From assembly GCF_029433255.1 (NCBI RefSeq), contig NZ_JAQTHU010000001.1:248001-312000 (forward strand): DNA of 64,000 nucleotides, in the 5' to 3' direction. The position numbers and the translations under genes are program-made. Of this stretch, positions 51,909-59,898 are shown one piece after another. Source of the stretch: Lactobacillus sp. ESL0791 (GTDB lineage: Bacteria > Bacillota > Bacilli > Lactobacillales > Lactobacillaceae). Numbering within the stretch: the stretch's first letter is position 1; every line of letters starts with the position of its first letter. A model generated the notes under the pieces. That model had not been told where the DNA came from. It did no database searches and was given only the letters and a program-made list of their open reading frames with translations.

Positions 51909-52921
51909 TATTGCCACCCCAAAACATTATATTGGTTGATATTTTTATTGGTGAGCAGGTAAACCGGTAAAATGATTTTCTTGGGGACTTTTTTGTCTGC
52001 AAGTAGTTGGTAAGCCGTCTGAGCAGCAATTCTGCCCATTTTAACCGGTGACTGTGCTGCAGTAGCGATGGCGTTGGGATTGACCCCGAGCAATTTTTTC
52101 ATATTTTCGGAACCATCAACCCCGTAAACCGCGATTGGCCGCTTGATTTTGGTTTCATCGATTGCAGCGAGGGCGCCGACTGCCGCCTGGTCGTTCAACG
52201 CCATAATTGTGTCGAATTTTTGACCGTGCGTTAGCGCCTGTTCAACTAGCGGCAAGGTGATTTCCGATTGACCATAAGTGTTGATCTTGGCAACAAAGCG
52301 GTAATTCTTGGCATTGGGTGCCCGCTTGATTGTGTCAGTGAAGCCCTGAATGCGGTTGTTGGCGGAAAAAGCTGAATAATGTTCAAGCAGCAGGATCTTG
52401 GCGTGCCTTTTAGTTTTTAATAGATGTTTGGCACATAATTGTCCGGCGCGGTAGTTGTCAGATAAAATTGTGCAGTCAACGTAGCGGGTGGATTTCATCT
52501 GTGAATCAACGATTATAATTTTAATGCCCTTATTTTTAGCTCGGTGCAAGGCGTGTTCGATTTGACTGCTGTTACCATCGACGGGATTTAAAATAATTGC
52601 GTTAGCGCCTTGTGCGATAAACGTGTCAATCTCTTTTACCTGTTTGCTGACAATTAATGCGGGATCGCGGTTGTAAAGGCGTCCGTGGTGGTCGTTGACG
52701 TAGTTGGCCACCTGTTCGTTTAGCACGGGATAAAAACTGTTGTTCATTGTCATGTAGCTGGCACCGATTTTGGTTTGGCGTTTTTGTGCGGGATTAGCAA
52801 TGAACAGCAGCCAAACCACGGCAATGAAAAAAACTGCAATAAGAAATTCAAGAATCATAAATTTATGATTACGCCACGAATTTTTTCTTATTTGCAGTTT
52901 TTTTGTTTGCTGAGCGTTCAT
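51908..52921 (-). CDS. Membrane-anchored ribose-type sugar-binding protein
   Basis: 337-residue periplasmic-binding-fold protein of the ribose/galactose type (PF13407-like): QTKIGASYMTMNNSFYPVL, VKEIDTFIAQGANAIILNPVDGN and AVYGVDGSENMKKLL. One N-terminal helix (about 22-42) and no lipobox. It shares its stop with the start of the kinase gene. First of four coupled genes; no permease follows. The frame opens at GTG 52930; AGGTG serves the ATG at 52921. Divergent from the PTS operon at 53151. Confidence 0.8.
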   Translation of the reverse strand: MNAQQTKKLQIRKNSWRNHKFMILEFLIAVFFIAVVWLLFIANPAQKRQTKIGASYMTMNNSFYPVLNEQVANYVNDHHGRLYNRDPALIVSKQVKEIDTFIAQGANAIILNPVDGNSSQIEHALHRAKNKGIKIIIVDSQMKSTRYVDCTILSDNYRAGQLCAKHLLKTKRHAKILLLEHYSAFSANNRIQGFTDTIKRAPNAKNYRFVAKINTYGQSEITLPLVEQALTHGQKFDTIMALNDQAAVGALAAIDETKIKRPIAVYGVDGSENMKKLLGVNPNAIATAAQSPVKMGRIAAQTAYQLLADKKVPKKIILPVYLLTNKNINQYNVLGWQ

Positions 52922-53050
52922 TTTTAGCACCTGGCTATTTTTAAATTATCTACAAAGTTAAACGTGATGATTACTACTATCTTAATTATCGCTAAAAATG
53001 ACTGAAGGGGCAATAAGTTGGACCATGATTTATAGTAATCGCTTCCAAGA

Positions 53051-53090
53051 AGTGACAAATGTCATATCGGGTTTGGTTACATTTGACACT
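53051..53090. promoter_or_regulatory. Imperfect inverted repeat, candidate response-regulator operator
   Basis: AGTGACAAATGT (53051-53062) and ACATTTGACACT (53079-53090) match as inverted repeats at 11 of 12 bases, with 16 bases between. The right arm overlaps a TTGACA (53083-53088) that may be the PTS -35. It lies in the divergent gap between the sensory operon and the PTS. Confidence 0.5.
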
Positions 53091-53103
53091 GTAAGCGCAT
53101 GCT
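53090..53103 (+). promoter_or_regulatory. Possible cre-like site ahead of PTS system 3
   Basis: TGTAAGCGCATGCT shares the left half and core of a cre but misses the right half. It adjoins the inverted repeat. Weak by itself. Confidence 0.3.
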
Positions 53104-53150
53104 AAAAATGTGATAGTTTTAACATAACTTAAAAAGGAGGAGATGGGGAA

Positions 53151-53588
53151 GTGAAATATATAATTTTGGTTTCTCACGGGCAATTTGCGGAAGGCGTTAA
53201 AACATCTTTGGAAATGTTTGCAGGGAATGCTACTGAACGGGTCTTTGCCTTATGTTTGCACAACGGCAAGTCGGCAGCAGATTTTAAGGCTGACGTTGAG
53301 ACATTTTTGAAAGAACAACAATTCAAAGAAGACGATGAATTTGTGGTTTTAGCAGATATTATCGGCGGCAGTCCGCTGACAACATTCTTGGAGGTGTTTG
53401 CTGCGCAAGGCTACCTTGAGCAAGCAGTTATCTTAGGCGGGATGAACTTTACAATGGCCCTAACTGCCACGGTTTCACTGGACACAATGGATAAAGATGA
53501 ACTGGCCAAAACAGCACTGAGTGAGGCCAAGGCGGCTTTGAAGCAATACCAAATACCAACTGCAACTGCTGATGAAGATGATATTTAA
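53151..53588 (+). CDS. PTS EIIA, mannose family (system 3)
   Basis: 145-residue mannose-family EIIA. H9 in LVSHGQFAEG is the phospho-site; ADIIGGSPLTTFLEV is typical. GTG start, with AAGGAGG about 12 bases upstream; no closer ATG. First gene of a five-gene operon divergent from the two-component/binding-protein operon. Substrate not fixed. Confidence 0.84.
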   Translation: MKYIILVSHGQFAEGVKTSLEMFAGNATERVFALCLHNGKSAADFKADVETFLKEQQFKEDDEFVVLADIIGGSPLTTFLEVFAAQGYLEQAVILGGMNFTMALTATVSLDTMDKDELAKTALSEAKAALKQYQIPTATADEDDI

Positions 53589-53605
53589 TTTTTAGGAGGT
53601 AAGAA

Positions 53606-54109
53606 ATGACAATTTCACTGATTAGAGTGGATGACCGAATTATCCACGGCTTGATTACCACGCGCTGGGCCAAGGAACGCCCATGTGACGGCATTATTGC
53701 GATTAATGATAAGGCTGCCACCAACCCGATTTTGAAATCTGCTTACAAATCGGCTGGTGAAGATCAGGGTAAAAAAACTTTTGTGTGGACAATGGAGCAC
53801 TTTGCACAAGTTCAGGATAAGGTGCTTAATTCTAAGACACGTTACTTCCTGATTACCAAGAGTCCACTAGATATGAAACACATTCTAGTCGACATGAATT
53901 TTGTGCCAAGCGACCAAAAAGAATTGATTGTCGGGCCCGGTAACGACCGGCCCGGTGCAATTAAATTGGGCAGCAATCAGTCTTTTACACAAGAGGAAGG
54001 TGATGCCTTTGAAGCAATTAGTCAAAAAGGTTATAAGGTTCACTTTGCACTTCTTCCCGACAAGCAGCTAGGCTATTGGGATAAGTTCAAGGGAAAATTT
54101 GGTTATTAA
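53606..54109 (+). CDS. PTS EIIB, mannose family (system 3)
   Basis: 167-residue EIIB. H14 in VDDRIIHGLITTRW is the phospho-site. RPGAIKLGSNQSFTQEE and VHFALLPDKQ complete the family pattern. TTAGGAGG upstream. Confidence 0.86.
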   Translation: MTISLIRVDDRIIHGLITTRWAKERPCDGIIAINDKAATNPILKSAYKSAGEDQGKKTFVWTMEHFAQVQDKVLNSKTRYFLITKSPLDMKHILVDMNFVPSDQKELIVGPGNDRPGAIKLGSNQSFTQEEGDAFEAISQKGYKVHFALLPDKQLGYWDKFKGKFGY

Positions 54110-54138
54110 ATTTTTTTTAAGAAAAAGAGGGAGAAAAA

Positions 54139-55002
54139 ATGCAAATAAGTTGGTTACAGGCTGCGATTTTGGGTTTGTTTGCCTGTTTATGTTCAAATTC
54201 CTGTATGGCCGGGCAGGCAATCGGTAATTATACGATTGGGCGGCCATTAGTTGGTGGCCTTGTCTGCGGGATTGTTTTAGGGAATATTCCTCTGGGCATC
54301 GCCTGCGGTGTTGCCACACAGCTGGTTTACATTGCGTTAGTTACCCCCGGCGGTACGGTTGCTGCCGATGTGCGGGCAATTTCCTATATTGGGATTCCGC
54401 TGGCAATGGTGGCAATTACTTCTCGGGGCCTGAACCCGATGGGAACAGATGCCGCTAATATGGCAAAATCTCTTGCTACATTAGTAGGAACTGTTGGTTC
54501 GGTTTTGTTCTATGCAGTTGCTTTCATGAACTTGATCTGGCAGGCTTTTGGCTGGAAAGATATTCAAAAGGGTAAACTGGATCGGCTCTATGCGGTTGAT
54601 TTTGGCTGGCCATGGCTGTCCCACCTTGTATTTTCATTTCTGCCGACATTGTTGATGACACACTTTGGTGCACAAGCCGTTACTGCGCTGCGGGATGCTT
54701 TGCCGATGGATGGTATCCCGATGAAGACTTTGTTCACGGTTGGAGCAATGCTTCCGTGTGTCGGAATTGCGATCTTGCTGCGGCAGATTATCAATAAGGC
54801 ACTTGACTTTATTCCGTTCCTTGTTGGTTTTACACTGGCTGCTTCACTGCATCTGAATTTGGTTTCAATTACGATTATTTCCTTATTATTTGCCGCAATT
54901 ATGTATGAAATTGAAATGGCAAAAGGTTCAAATAATGGCGGCTCAGCGACAGTTTCTGCTTCGGAAACAATAATTGATGACGATGATGAGGAGGACATTT
55001 AA
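54139..55002 (+). CDS. PTS EIIC, mannose family (system 3)
   Basis: 287-residue membrane subunit. IGNYTIGRPLVGGLVCGIVLGNIPLGIACG and VTPGGTVAADVRAISYIGIPLA, cut by loops, are the family segments; the C-terminal tail is strongly acidic (DDDDEEDI). Ribosome site AGGGAG. EIID starts 2 bases after its stop. Confidence 0.85.
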   Translation: MQISWLQAAILGLFACLCSNSCMAGQAIGNYTIGRPLVGGLVCGIVLGNIPLGIACGVATQLVYIALVTPGGTVAADVRAISYIGIPLAMVAITSRGLNPMGTDAANMAKSLATLVGTVGSVLFYAVAFMNLIWQAFGWKDIQKGKLDRLYAVDFGWPWLSHLVFSFLPTLLMTHFGAQAVTALRDALPMDGIPMKTLFTVGAMLPCVGIAILLRQIINKALDFIPFLVGFTLAASLHLNLVSITIISLLFAAIMYEIEMAKGSNNGGSATVSASETIIDDDDEEDI

Positions 55003-55004
55003 TA

Positions 55005-55847
55005 ATGGATGTAAAAAAGAAGAAAATAAGTCATAAAACCCTGAGCAAATCATTTAATTTATGGTTCTGGGGCGCACTAACCTGTTTCTCACAGGAGCAC
55101 ATGCAGACATTTGGTTATTTGTGTTCGATGCTGCCGATTATTAAGGAATTATATCCTAATGATAATGAAACTCAGCAGAAAAACATTCAAGCATACACGG
55201 CCTTCTTCAACACCAACCCGATGCTGGGTTCGGTAATCATTGGCACAACTGCCAGTTTGGAAGAAGCGCGGGCAAACGGTGCCGGAATTGACGGGCAGAC
55301 GATTAACGATATGCGTGCCGGTCTGATGGGGCCTATTGCCGGTATCGGCGACTCGCTGATTGATGGTACCTTGATTCCGATTTTGCTGGGAATTGCGTTA
55401 GGAATGTCCAGAAATGGGTCACCTGTCGGGGCAATTTTCTACATTATTGTTTGGGACTTAATTGCTTACTTTGGACAACGTTTCCTTTATTTCCGCGGCT
55501 ACAAGCTGGGCGACCAAGCGGTTGGCTTCTTAGTTGGTAAGCAAGGCAAGGCTGTTCGCCGGGCAATCGGAATTGTCGGCGGGATGGTAGTCGGCGGCGT
55601 TTTGGCCACTTGGGTCAACGTTACGACCTCCCTGCAGCTAAAAGACACAACCGGGCATGTTTTCCTGAACCTACAAAACCAGCTTGATGGAATTTTTCCG
55701 GGAATTTTAACCGTAATTGTCACATTGTTCTGCTGGTGGCTGATGGCCAAGAAGCACGTTTCAGCAATCTGGACGATGATTATTCTAATCGGTGTTGCCT
55801 TAGTTGGTGTTGTCCTTGGCGTATTCAACCCAGGTCTGAAATACTAA
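55005..55847 (+). CDS. PTS EIID, mannose family (system 3)
   Basis: 280-residue EIID. FNLWFWGALTCFSQEHMQTFGYLCSMLP and MRAGLMGPIAGIGDSLIDGTLIPIL, broken by loops, are the family signatures. Two or three C-terminal helices follow. Forms the channel with EIIC. Confidence 0.85.
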   Translation: MDVKKKKISHKTLSKSFNLWFWGALTCFSQEHMQTFGYLCSMLPIIKELYPNDNETQQKNIQAYTAFFNTNPMLGSVIIGTTASLEEARANGAGIDGQTINDMRAGLMGPIAGIGDSLIDGTLIPILLGIALGMSRNGSPVGAIFYIIVWDLIAYFGQRFLYFRGYKLGDQAVGFLVGKQGKAVRRAIGIVGGMVVGGVLATWVNVTTSLQLKDTTGHVFLNLQNQLDGIFPGILTVIVTLFCWWLMAKKHVSAIWTMIILIGVALVGVVLGVFNPGLKY

Positions 55848-55866
55848 ACGAAGAAGGAGGATGCAA

Positions 55867-56172
55867 ATGACAATTGAAGAGTTAACGAAAGGCTACCAAA
55901 ATGAAGTGGAATACCAAAAACACATGCTGCGTAATCTTCAGTATTGGTTTCAGCTTTTCTTCACAGTCAGTGCAATCGGTGTTGTGTTAATTTACTACTT
56001 TCATGCAAAAACCGTCTGGCTATTTGCCCTTGGAATCATCCTCCTGGTTATTGGAATTATCGGCATGCTGATTTTTGGCTATGGTCAATGGCGCGGCCGG
56101 CAGAATGTCAACCTGGTAATTGATGATTACCAAAAGAAAATAGATTATCTTAATCAAAAAACTGAAAAATAG
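55867..56172 (+). CDS. Small two-helix membrane protein at the end of PTS system 3
   Basis: 101-residue protein. Helices at about 26-43 and 50-71, then a basic-polar C-terminal stretch QNVNLVIDDYQKKIDYLNQK that may coil. AAGGAGG abuts the first ATG (55861), so the second ATG at 55867 is preferred. It is co-transcribed with the PTS and has the same position as the 55-residue protein after the sorbose PTS. No family recognised; a PTS accessory role is a guess. Confidence 0.72.
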   Translation: MTIEELTKGYQNEVEYQKHMLRNLQYWFQLFFTVSAIGVVLIYYFHAKTVWLFALGIILLVIGIIGMLIFGYGQWRGRQNVNLVIDDYQKKIDYLNQKTEK

Positions 56173-56179
56173 CATAAAT

Positions 56180-56222
56180 TAAAAACCTCTATATTTGGAT
56201 CAATAAAATGTAGAGGTTTTAA
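56180..56222. terminator. Bidirectional terminator after PTS system 3
   Basis: AAAACCTCTA / TAGAGGTTTT arms around a 19-base loop, A and T runs outside. Shared with the convergent DeoR gene. Confidence 0.8.
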
Positions 56223-56249
56223 TATGCATAAGTTTGTATTTTTAAGGTA

Positions 56250-57014
56250 CTAAGCCTTAGATATAACTACTGCTACTCTCTTTTCTAACTTAGTCAACGA
56301 ATCTTTGGGAAGACTTCTGTCAGTGATTAAAATATCAATATCATTCCAAGAAGAATACTGACTCAATGACGCATAAACAGCTTTTGAACTATCAGCTAAA
56401 ACGATACTTGTTTGGCAATTTTTGATCACTTTTTGCTTTATTTGTCCGTCATTAAAACTGTTAACCGTTGGCCCCTGATGCTCAGCAAAGCCGGAAGTTC
56501 CTAAGAAAGCAGTATCAATTTTAATTTCATCCAAAAATTCTAAAGTTTGCGCTCCCATAATCGACATTGTGGCTGGATCGACAACCCCGCCAAGAATAAT
56601 GATGCGATTTTTGCTGCCTACAAGCTCGTTCACAATTGATATTGAAGAGGTAAGAATAGTATAGCCAGTCATATTTTTTAGCTTTTTGGCTAACCACAGC
56701 AGAGTGCTCCCGGCATCCAGAAAAATAACTGAGGATTTTGGCATGTATTCAATTGCTTTATTGCAAATTGCTTTTTTTTGCAGTTGGTTAACCGCCATTC
56801 TTTTTTCGATGGCGGGAATATTAAAATCATTTTTGGGCATCACTGTTCCATACCACTTAGTGATTTTTCCCTTTTTTTCGAGACTTAAAATATCTCTTCG
56901 GATGGTTTCTCTTGAAACAGCAAACTTAGCAGCCAGTGAACTTATTTTGACTGCACCATTTTCTGCAATGTATTCTTGGAGTTTTTTTTCTCTTTCCTCA
57001 ATTTTGTTTGACAT
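56250..57014 (-). CDS. DeoR-family regulator of the hxlAB genes
   Basis: 254-residue regulator. Winged helix at about residues 5-55 (REKKLQEYIAENGAVKISSLAAKFAVSRETIRRDI), DeoR sensor domain about 75-240 (VIFLDAGSTLLWLAKKL, FLGTSGFAEHQGPTVNSFND). GAGGAGAA precedes the ATG. Divergent from hxlA; a palindrome at 57122-57145 in the gap overlaps the hxlA promoter region. The likely effector is a pentulose or hexulose phosphate. Confidence 0.86.
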   Translation of the reverse strand: MSNKIEEREKKLQEYIAENGAVKISSLAAKFAVSRETIRRDILSLEKKGKITKWYGTVMPKNDFNIPAIEKRMAVNQLQKKAICNKAIEYMPKSSVIFLDAGSTLLWLAKKLKNMTGYTILTSSISIVNELVGSKNRIIILGGVVDPATMSIMGAQTLEFLDEIKIDTAFLGTSGFAEHQGPTVNSFNDGQIKQKVIKNCQTSIVLADSSKAVYASLSQYSSWNDIDILITDRSLPKDSLTKLEKRVAVVISKA

Positions 57015-57121
57015 GTGCTATTCTCCTCAAAACAGCGATTAGTTATTAAAGTTATCCTAGCTAATGAATACCAAAAAAGCAATCGTTTAAAATAATGTGT
57101 AATATTGCAATAAAAAATTGC

Positions 57122-57145
57122 ATAATAGCACAAAAGTGCTATTAT
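57122..57145. promoter_or_regulatory. Palindromic operator between the DeoR gene and hxlA
   Basis: Arms ATAATAGCAC and GTGCTATTAT are perfect inverted repeats with a 4-base A spacer. They sit over the likely promoter (TTGCAT near 57118, TATAAC near 57144). A second weaker pair, AACTTG / CAAGTT, follows at about 57146-57168. Confidence 0.7.
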
Positions 57146-57186
57146 AACTTGTAAAGAATTTAACAAGTTGTAAGGAGGAAAGATAG

Positions 57187-57819
57187 ATGAAATTGCAATT
57201 GGCACTTGATGACATTAGCTTGACTGATGCGTTGAGTTTGGGTGAAAAAGTAAGAGATTACGTTGATATTTTTGAAATTGGCTCACCGTTTATTATTGAG
57301 GAAGGAATGCATGCGGTGCGCGCCTTCAGAAAAAAGTTTCCTGAAAAAGAGATTTTGGCGGATACTAAAATTGCTGATGCTGGTGAATATGAAGCAGGCT
57401 TGACTTTTGCGGCCGGCGCAGATTACTGTACCGTCATCGCAATTACCGATGACTTAACAATTAAGGCTTGCATTAATGCAGCGAATAAATATGGGAAAAA
57501 GGTTTTTGTGGATACCATCAATGCTTCTGATTTAAAAAACAGAATTCCGAAATTAGAAAAAGAACTGGGCGTAAACAGTATCAGTGTCCATGTTGGGGTT
57601 GATGAACAGGCAGCAGGACAAACGCCATTAAATGCCTTAAAAGAAGTTAAGGAAATCAGTCAGGGATCATTAATTTCTGTTGCTGGCGGGATTAAGCCGG
57701 CAACCATAGATCAATATGTTGCTGCGGGTGCAGATATTGTGATTGTTGGCGGCGGAGTTAATCATGCCGAAGACCCGGTTGAAGCAGCAAGACAGCTTTC
57801 AGAAGCAATTCATCAATAG
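57187..57819 (+). CDS. hxlA: 3-hexulose-6-phosphate synthase
   Basis: 210-residue TIM-barrel enzyme that joins formaldehyde and ribulose 5-phosphate to D-arabino-3-hexulose 6-phosphate, or runs in reverse. LQLALDDISLTDAL at the start, ILADTKIADAGEYEA (about residues 56-70, the metal/catalytic DTK..D motif) and VAGGIKPATIDQYVAAGADIVIVGG are diagnostic; the orotidine decarboxylase superfamily is the closest alternative. Ribosome site AAGGAGG. It precedes hxlB by 12 bases. In heterotrophs the pair can make ribulose 5-phosphate from fructose 6-phosphate or detoxify formaldehyde. Confidence 0.88.
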   Translation: MKLQLALDDISLTDALSLGEKVRDYVDIFEIGSPFIIEEGMHAVRAFRKKFPEKEILADTKIADAGEYEAGLTFAAGADYCTVIAITDDLTIKACINAANKYGKKVFVDTINASDLKNRIPKLEKELGVNSISVHVGVDEQAAGQTPLNALKEVKEISQGSLISVAGGIKPATIDQYVAAGADIVIVGGGVNHAEDPVEAARQLSEAIHQ

Positions 57820-57831
57820 AGGTTAAATAAT

Positions 57832-58395
57832 ATGAAATCAGAGAAATTAGCAGTTATTTCGCAGGAAATCGCAAAATATAGTCAAAAAATAGATGATGAA
57901 CAATTGAAACAAGTAGCAAAATTGTGCCATCAGGCAAAGCGAATTTTTGTTGCGGGTGCAGGCAGATCAGGTTTTGCTGCAAGGGGCTTTGCCAACCGTT
58001 TGATGCAGCTGGGATTAACTGCATATTTTGTCGGTGAAACAACGACCCCTTCGATTCAAAAGGGTGACTTGCTTGTGATTGGTTCTGGTTCTGGTAGTAC
58101 GGGGAGCCTTGTGGTTGATGCCCAGAAGGCAAAAAAGTGTGGTGCCCAAATTGCAACACTAACAATTTATCCGGATGCGACAATTGGTAAATTAGCTGAT
58201 GGATCAATCATTATCCCTGGTGAAACGCCTAAAAATGAATCCGTTGATCATGATACTGCTGAATCAATTCAGCCAATGGGAACATTGTTTGAGCAGCTGA
58301 GCTGGCTCACTTATGATGCAATTATTTTGGAATTAATGGAATTAACGGGTGAAACGTCTGAAAGTATGTTTCCCCGGCATGCCAATTTGGAATAG
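57832..58395 (+). CDS. hxlB: 6-phospho-3-hexuloisomerase
   Basis: 187-residue SIS-domain isomerase that converts 3-hexulose 6-phosphate to fructose 6-phosphate. IFVAGAGRSGFAARGFANRLMQLG and VIGSGSGSTGSLVVDAQKAK are the sugar-phosphate loops; PNESVDHDTAESIQPMGTLFEQ-type text is near residues 133-153. A conserved late motif (LELMELTGETSESMFPRHANLE) marks this family. Operon with hxlA. Confidence 0.88.
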   Translation: MKSEKLAVISQEIAKYSQKIDDEQLKQVAKLCHQAKRIFVAGAGRSGFAARGFANRLMQLGLTAYFVGETTTPSIQKGDLLVIGSGSGSTGSLVVDAQKAKKCGAQIATLTIYPDATIGKLADGSIIIPGETPKNESVDHDTAESIQPMGTLFEQLSWLTYDAIILELMELTGETSESMFPRHANLE

Positions 58396-58549
58396 AACTT
58401 TTGAATTGATCTCGGCAGTATTTAAGGACTAGTATTATTTTTAGCAAATTATATTTGCAAACAATAAGATTTATCTGTTTTCTTTGAATTGCTGTTTTTC
58501 TATACTAAAGATGACCAAATTATTTAGTTATATTACTTGAGGTGATATT

Positions 58550-59794
58550 ATGAAAATTGGCAAAAAATTCATATTAGGGATAATTGTTAGTGCTTTAGTG
58601 GCAACACCTGTACCAGTCAACCTAAAGACTGTGTCTGCAGCAACTACAAATACGATAAAGTTAGTTCATGGAGCGTATGTTTATAGCAAAAAAGGCAAGC
58701 GGTTAAGAACTTACCTTGGTAGTAAATATAAAACCCACTTTCACGAAGGAGCTGTAGTAAAATATACAGGCAAAGTTGAACCTATTCAACGCAATAGTAA
58801 ACATTTTTATCTATTAGACAACGATAATTACAATCAATCGTGGCTACCTTATAAAAAAGTCAAAGGAAGTTATTATTATAGCATTGGACATGGAGGGTAT
58901 ATTAACGCGGCTAATGTTAAGCAAGTTAATGGTCAACCACTATATATTTCTGAAACGACTGTTAAGGCAGATTTAAAAGCAGCCGATAACAAGCCAATTA
59001 CGCTTGGAACAGATAATAAAGTTACTATTAAAAATAATCAATCAATTAAAGTAGATTACGTTGCTTCAGATATCAGTGGTAACGGTACAGCAAATTATTA
59101 CCATATATCAAATACAAAGGATGCATTTATTGTTGCTAGATATATTAAAACTAAACCGCGACAAAGATTAGCTACACAAACAGAAGATACTTATATTGAA
59201 TTCATTAAACCAACTATTGCTTATAATTTCCAAAATATTCTTAACCCAAGTAATAACAGTAAAGTTGTTACAATTGATAAAGATTTGGTTGATTACAAAC
59301 AAGTAATTGAATTACTTTATATTTGGGTACCACAAAATAATAAAGCTGAACTATTTTATCGCTTAGGATCTGCTACAATACATGACACAGTAGATGTAAC
59401 TGATGCTATTGACAATAATCTTTTCTATATCAAAGCTGAAAATGTTAAATATGTTTCAGGACCACAACTTACTCCAATTAATACAGCTGAAGAAGCAAAA
59501 GAAGATATAAAAGTGGCTACTGAAGCTGACAAACAAGACTTACAAAAAGCAATTGCTCAGGAAGCTATAGTTAAAGCTGCAGCTAATTATAAAAATGAAG
59601 AATACAGTGGGTATGCTGACGAGTATGATAATTATCTTGCTAAAGCTAAAGAGGTTTATGCCTCAAAGGCAGCAAGTGGAGTTGAGGTTAAGCAGGCGCT
59701 GTGGCTTTTAAATAAGGCTCAACAGACTTTGCTAAATATGACTCCAGAAAAAGCTAATTCTGATTTAGTTGGTAAAATGCCGGCTGAATATTAA
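58550..59794 (+). CDS. SLAP-domain (S-layer-type) secreted surface protein, second copy
   Basis: 414-residue secreted protein. Signal peptide MKIGKKFILGIIVSALVAT onward, with a likely cut after SAA. The wall-binding segment follows: IKLVHGAYVYSKKGKRLRTY, and WLPYKKVKGSYYYSIGHGGYINAANV at about residues 98-123. The last part parallels the protein at 4237-5238 (SIG-GGYI-AANV). About residues 315-405 form a helical, charged tail (DIKVATEADKQDLQKAIAQEAIV) absent from that copy. No sortase motif. Weak ribosome site (GAGGTGAT). Role unknown. Confidence 0.77.
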   Translation: MKIGKKFILGIIVSALVATPVPVNLKTVSAATTNTIKLVHGAYVYSKKGKRLRTYLGSKYKTHFHEGAVVKYTGKVEPIQRNSKHFYLLDNDNYNQSWLPYKKVKGSYYYSIGHGGYINAANVKQVNGQPLYISETTVKADLKAADNKPITLGTDNKVTIKNNQSIKVDYVASDISGNGTANYYHISNTKDAFIVARYIKTKPRQRLATQTEDTYIEFIKPTIAYNFQNILNPSNNSKVVTIDKDLVDYKQVIELLYIWVPQNNKAELFYRLGSATIHDTVDVTDAIDNNLFYIKAENVKYVSGPQLTPINTAEEAKEDIKVATEADKQDLQKAIAQEAIVKAAANYKNEEYSGYADEYDNYLAKAKEVYASKAASGVEVKQALWLLNKAQQTLLNMTPEKANSDLVGKMPAEY

Positions 59795-59856
59795 TTTCTT
59801 ACTAAAACATGGTACGGATGTTGCCGATGTCTACTTACTTTGATTTTGAATGTAAT

Positions 59857-59896
59857 GAAAAATGAAGCTCTATTTTTGGAACTTCATTTTGTTTTT
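59857..59896. terminator. Terminator after the second SLAP gene
   Basis: AAAATGAAG / CTTCATTTT stem around a 14-base loop, followed by GTTTTT. Confidence 0.75.
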
Positions 59897-59898
59897 GA

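Noticed and set aside
53000..53150. Sigma-54 (-24/-12) promoter for PTS system 3, as in levanase-type operons
   Set aside because: No TGGCAC-N5-TTGCA pattern; the control is a NarL-type two-component system and a sigma-A-like -35.
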